From: an uncultured Bacillota bacterium
Lineage (GTDB): Bacteria; Bacillota; Clostridia; Peptostreptococcales; Anaerovoracaceae
Length of the DNA stretch: 9,156 nucleotides
Direction of reading: 5' to 3'
Assembly (NCBI GenBank): GCA_946546075.1
Contig: CAMNNV010000039.1
Coordinates: 1 to 9,156, forward strand
Shown in pieces: positions 6,088 through 9,156 of this stretch (the first letter of the stretch is position 1; the number at the start of each line of letters is the position of its first letter). The position numbers and the translations under genes were made by a program. Under the pieces are notes generated by a model. That model was not told the DNA's origin. It was given only the letters and a program-made list of their open reading frames with translations, and ran no database searches.

Positions 6088-7047
6088 CTATATAATTAGG
6101 AATCCTGCAAAGCAGCAGATAATGGTGAAAAGCCAGAAGGCTACCACGACCTGTACTTCGCTGTATCCGCATTTTTCGAAATGGTGATGGATCGGAGCCA
6201 TCTTGAATATCCTCTTGCCGCCTGTGGCTTTGAAGTACCCTACCTGGAGCACTACCGACAGCGCTTCCAGTACGTAGAGCAGGCCTACGATGAGCAGGAG
6301 CAGTTCCAGCTTCATGGCAATGGCTGCTGCTGCCAGACCGCCGCCGAGAGCCAGAGATCCTGTATCTCCCATGAATACCTTGGCCTTGTGCTTATTGAAC
6401 ACGAGGAATCCCAGGCATCCTCCGCACAGTGCTGCGCAGAAATAGGAGCCTGATTCCGCACCGTAGATCATCCCTGCGAATGCAAAGAAGAATGAAACGA
6501 GTGCGGTCACGCCGGAGGCCAGTCCGTCCAGTCCGTCGGTGAGGTTCACGGCGTTCGTCATGGCAAGTACCGCGAAAACGATGAACGGTACGTACAGCCA
6601 TCCGAAGTCGAGGTAGATCTTCGCGAACGGGATCCATACCTCGCCGCCGATTTCTTTGTACATTACGATGGCAAAAATAACGGATATGATAATCTGCAGA
6701 GCCATCTTCTGATAGGCTCTGAGTCCCAGATTCACTTTCTTTATTACTTTGAGATAATCGTCGATGAAACCGATGATGCCGAATCCTATGAAGACCAGAA
6801 GGATGACGGCCATTGCCAGCTTGTTCCCTCCGAAAATGCCGCATCCTGCGATGGTGGCTGCGAAGGTACTGATGATGATGGCGATGCCGCCCATGCTCGG
6901 CGTACCTGCCTTACTGAGGTGGGACTGCGGTCCGTCCTCTCTGATGTTCTGCCCTGCCTTCTCCCTTAAGATAGGGATCTCGTATTTCGTTATCGCCACG
7001 GATATGATAAAGGCGATCAGTATGATGACTATGATGTAATAAAGCAT
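6088..7047 (-). CDS. mraY: MraY, phospho-MurNAc-pentapeptide transferase
   Basis: MraY transfers phospho-MurNAc-pentapeptide from UDP to undecaprenyl phosphate, forming lipid I, the first membrane step of wall synthesis. The 319 residues form about ten transmembrane helices, starting at residue 3. Diagnostic motifs are GPQSHLSKAGTPSMGG (39-54), the Mg-binding pair FIDDYLK (94-100; D96, D97), NAVNLTDGLDGLA (165-177), KVFMGDTGSLALGG (223-236; D228 expected at the active site), and MAPIHHHFE (283-291). The ATG at 7047 is preceded by AGGAG with a 5-nt spacer, and that site overlaps the murF stop codon, so the two genes are probably coupled. The length is slightly short of the E. coli protein but normal for Gram-positive homologues. 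Confidence 0.98.
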   Translation of the reverse strand: MLYYIIVIILIAFIISVAITKYEIPILREKAGQNIREDGPQSHLSKAGTPSMGGIAIIISTFAATIAGCGIFGGNKLAMAVILLVFIGFGIIGFIDDYLKVIKKVNLGLRAYQKMALQIIISVIFAIVMYKEIGGEVWIPFAKIYLDFGWLYVPFIVFAVLAMTNAVNLTDGLDGLASGVTALVSFFFAFAGMIYGAESGSYFCAALCGGCLGFLVFNKHKAKVFMGDTGSLALGGGLAAAAIAMKLELLLLIVGLLYVLEALSVVLQVGYFKATGGKRIFKMAPIHHHFEKCGYSEVQVVVAFWLFTIICCFAGFLII

Positions 7048-7051
7048 TTTA

Positions 7052-7057
7052 TCTCCT
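7052..7057 (-). promoter_or_regulatory. Ribosome binding site of mraY, overlapping the murF stop
   Basis: The minus strand reads AGGAGA, sharing its first two bases with the murF TAG stop codon (7058-7056). A ribosome ending murF would sit directly on the mraY initiation site. Confidence 0.8.
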
Positions 7058-8432
7058 ATAAATCAAGTATTCTCTCTACGATGTCTTCCATTTTCATGCC
7101 TCTTGATCCCTTGACAAGGACGACGTCTCCCTGACCGATCAGTCTGTCAAGATCCGGATACAGCTCCTCCTTCGTCTTGTACCAGAGCACTTCGGCCTTG
7201 CCACCTTGCGCGCCTCTGCTGATGGCTTCGGCGTTTTCCCCTACAGCGATGACCCTGTCGATGTCGAGACCCTTTGCGAAAAGCCCTACGCCCAGATGTT
7301 GACGTTCGCTCTCTTTGCCCAGCTCGAACATGTCTCCCAGGATGGCCGTGCGCTTGCCTTTGCACTCGCTGCTCCGGAGGATCTCAAGAGCACTTTTCAT
7401 GGAATCCGTACTTGCATTGTACGTGTCGTCGATGACGCCGGCTCTCGCCCCTTCCCGGACGCTGAGCCTTCTTCCTGTCAGCTGCACTTTGGCAAGTCCT
7501 GCGATGCATTCCTCTGTGGTGATGCCCAGCAGATTTCCCACTGCCACAGCCAGGGACGCATTGAGTGTATTGTGGATACCAGGCACCTTGAGCTCTACTC
7601 TGTGGCTCACCTGCTGATTTTCCATTGAGAATTGTATACCCTTGAGGCCAAAATCGTCAACCGATGAAATGATATAATCGCTCCTTCCGTCGAAGCCGAT
7701 GCTGACCTGCGTGTAATCGCCCTTCGTCCTCTCCTTTGTCAGGAATTCATCATCGGAAACGTATACCAGATGGCCTCCTGGCATGATGTGATCTGCGATC
7801 TCCATCTTCGCTCTGAAAATGCCTTCTCTGCTTCCCAGATTCTCGATGTGAGCCACGCCGATATTCGTTATGACGCCGATCTGCGGCTTGACGATGGATG
7901 CCAGCCTGTCGATCTCTCCCGGATGGTTCATGCCCATTTCAAGGACGACCGCCTCTGTGTCCTCGTCGAACTGGAAAATAGAAAGAGGCAGACCGATATC
8001 GTTGTTGAAGTTCTTCATGTTCCTGCCGGTGACGTACTTCTCGCTGAGGACATAGTAGATCATGTCCCTGGCCGAAGTCTTGCCGACGCTTCCCGTTACC
8101 GCCACGCGCTTCACGTCCAGGCTGTCGAGGTACCAGGCTGCCAGATCTCCCAGGGATCTTACCGTGTCATCTACCAGGATGACGTTGGCGTAATCGAAGC
8201 CCTCCGGCACTGAGTCCCTGCTGGAGATGAGGACCGTCTCACATCCTGCATCAAGGACGTCTTTGACATATTTATGGCCGTCCTGGTTCTCGCCCTTGAT
8301 GGCCACGAACATGTCCCCTTCGCCGCAGACTCTGGAGTCCTGCTTGATGTGCGTTATGAAGTTGTCTTCCGATCCCGAAAGGAGTGTTCCCCCTGTTGCC
8401 TTCAGGATCTCATCTACTGTGATCTTTTTCAT
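7056..8432 (-). CDS. murF: MurF, UDP-MurNAc-tripeptide:D-Ala-D-Ala ligase
   Basis: MurF adds the D-Ala-D-Ala dipeptide to UDP-MurNAc-tripeptide in the cytoplasm, completing the pentapeptide used by MraY. The 458 residues follow the MurF domain order: N-terminal substrate domain with DSR (32-34) and FVAIKGENQDGHKYV (42-56); ATPase domain with P-loop TGSVGKTS (113-120), NFNNDIGLP (141-149), EMGMNHPGEI (165-174), NIGVAHIENLGS (190-201) and K209 at the carbamylated lysine position; and C-terminal domain with DDTYNASTDSM (335-345) and KGSRGMKME (441-449). The NNDIGLP and DDTYNA motifs separate it from MurE. Its ATG comes 1 nt after the ftsI stop and no good Shine-Dalgarno site precedes it, so it probably relies on termination-reinitiation. 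murE, often found beside murF, is not between it and ftsI. Confidence 0.97.
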   Translation of the reverse strand: MKKITVDEILKATGGTLLSGSEDNFITHIKQDSRVCGEGDMFVAIKGENQDGHKYVKDVLDAGCETVLISSRDSVPEGFDYANVILVDDTVRSLGDLAAWYLDSLDVKRVAVTGSVGKTSARDMIYYVLSEKYVTGRNMKNFNNDIGLPLSIFQFDEDTEAVVLEMGMNHPGEIDRLASIVKPQIGVITNIGVAHIENLGSREGIFRAKMEIADHIMPGGHLVYVSDDEFLTKERTKGDYTQVSIGFDGRSDYIISSVDDFGLKGIQFSMENQQVSHRVELKVPGIHNTLNASLAVAVGNLLGITTEECIAGLAKVQLTGRRLSVREGARAGVIDDTYNASTDSMKSALEILRSSECKGKRTAILGDMFELGKESERQHLGVGLFAKGLDIDRVIAVGENAEAISRGAQGGKAEVLWYKTKEELYPDLDRLIGQGDVVLVKGSRGMKMEDIVERILDL

Positions 8433-8433
8433 A

Positions 8434-9156
8434 TCAATCGTAAAGGTATATCTTGGTCTCCTTTTTGACCTTCGTTCCCGGCTCAGGATACTGCTTCGTC
8501 ACCTGGAAGTCCGACTTGGCAGCCGCCTTGGCATCGTAGTCGGCTCTGAGATCCTTTGATGCCAGAAGCTCGATGCATTCGCTCGCGTTCTTTCCTACGA
8601 GATCAGGAACTTCGACTTCTTTGTTATCCTTATCATCGTCTTCTTCGATGACAGGGGATACATTCTTATAGTTCAGCAGGTTCTTGAGGAGTCTCTTCGT
8701 TCCCGGACCTGCTACAACGCCGCCGTAGTGGACGCCCTTCGGGTTATCTACGATGAGGAGCACCGCCACCTTCGGGTCTTCCATCGGTGCCATGGCGACG
8801 CAGGATGAATACGTCTGATCGATGTATTTACCGTTTTTTACTTTATTCGCTGTACCTGTCTTGGCACCCACCTTATATCCGTCGATCTTGACGGTACCGG
8901 CACCGCCGTTGTCTACGACGAACTGCATGATCTTTCGCATATCGTCCGCAGTCTCCTTGGAAACGGTCTGACGGACGACTTCCTTATCAAACGTTTTGAC
9001 GGTCTTGCCGTCGCTGTCGGTGATCTCCTTGACGAGACGCGGCTTCATCATCTTGCCGTCGTTACCGAAGGAACTGATGGCTGTGAGAAGCTGGATCGGA
9101 GTGACTGCGATACCCTGACCAAATCCGATGGTACCAAGTCCTACAGGACCCGCCGT
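8434..9156 (-). CDS. ftsI: FtsI/SpoVD-type class B penicillin-binding protein, C-terminal part with one PASTA domain
   Basis: The protein is the membrane-anchored transpeptidase that crosslinks septal peptidoglycan and works with FtsW. The frame is open from the right edge and gives 240 residues plus a stop. It starts in the transpeptidase domain at TIGFGQGIAVTPIQLL (residues 9-24 of the fragment), contains the third catalytic motif KTG in VGAKTGTAN (residues 99-101, 8862-8854), and has HYGGVVAGP (143-151) near the domain end. An acidic linker (EEDDDKDN, 171-178) leads to one PASTA domain (about 180-240, VPDLVGKNASECIELL onwards). The SxxK and SxN motifs and the membrane anchor lie outside the window. 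PASTA at the C-terminus is typical of SpoVD/PBP2x proteins of Gram-positives; whether this is the vegetative or sporulation copy is not visible. Confidence 0.94.
   Translation of the reverse strand, partial: TAGPVGLGTIGFGQGIAVTPIQLLTAISSFGNDGKMMKPRLVKEITDSDGKTVKTFDKEVVRQTVSKETADDMRKIMQFVVDNGGAGTVKIDGYKVGAKTGTANKVKNGKYIDQTYSSCVAMAPMEDPKVAVLLIVDNPKGVHYGGVVAGPGTKRLLKNLLNYKNVSPVIEEDDDKDNKEVEVPDLVGKNASECIELLASKDLRADYDAKAAAKSDFQVTKQYPEPGTKVKKETKIYLYD

Noticed and set aside
1..9156. Search for CRISPR arrays, insertion sequences, tRNA or rRNA genes, phage genes or a novel defence system
   Set aside because: The minus strand is filled with eight recognised dcw genes, and no spaced repeats, terminal inverted repeats, transposase or cloverleaf sequence was seen. 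There is no room for an extra gene.

Overview
The window is one block of the division and cell wall (dcw) cluster of a low-to-mid GC Gram-positive bacterium, most likely a member of the Clostridia (Bacillota). Every real gene lies on the minus strand, so transcription runs from high to low coordinates. The clostridial assignment rests on a C-terminal PASTA domain on the class B penicillin-binding protein, a POTRA-type DivIB/FtsQ, a SpoVE-like FtsW with a PEPQNDF active-site loop, and strong AGGAGG-type ribosome binding sites. Genus and species cannot be read from the sequence.

In transcription order: the 3' end of ftsI/spoVD (transpeptidase C-terminus plus one PASTA domain, cut by the right edge), murF, mraY, murD, ftsW/spoVE, murG, ftsQ/divIB, and then the 5' part of ftsZ (284 codons, cut by the left edge). 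The first seven genes are packed with gaps of 1 to 18 nt or with overlaps (17 nt murD/ftsW, 4 nt ftsW/murG). They look like one translationally coupled operon. A 62-nt gap separates ftsQ from ftsZ, and a plausible sigma-A type promoter with an extended -10 sits at that junction, followed by a very strong Shine-Dalgarno site for ftsZ.

The genes form a nearly continuous pathway. MurD and MurF build the UDP-MurNAc-pentapeptide, MraY moves it to undecaprenyl phosphate (lipid I), and MurG adds GlcNAc (lipid II). FtsW polymerises lipid II and FtsI crosslinks the strands at the septum. FtsQ/DivIB scaffolds the septal complex and FtsZ forms the ring. Compared with the Bacillus subtilis layout, murE, murB and ftsA are absent from the positions where they might be expected.

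I found no mobile element, CRISPR array, RNA gene or new multi-gene system. The most unusual part is the roughly 240-residue cytoplasmic N-terminus of FtsQ/DivIB. It holds a Pro/Glu-rich stretch followed by a highly charged region with eight tandem five-residue repeats, encoded by a 15-bp DNA repeat. No stretch of more than 62 nt lacks a gene.
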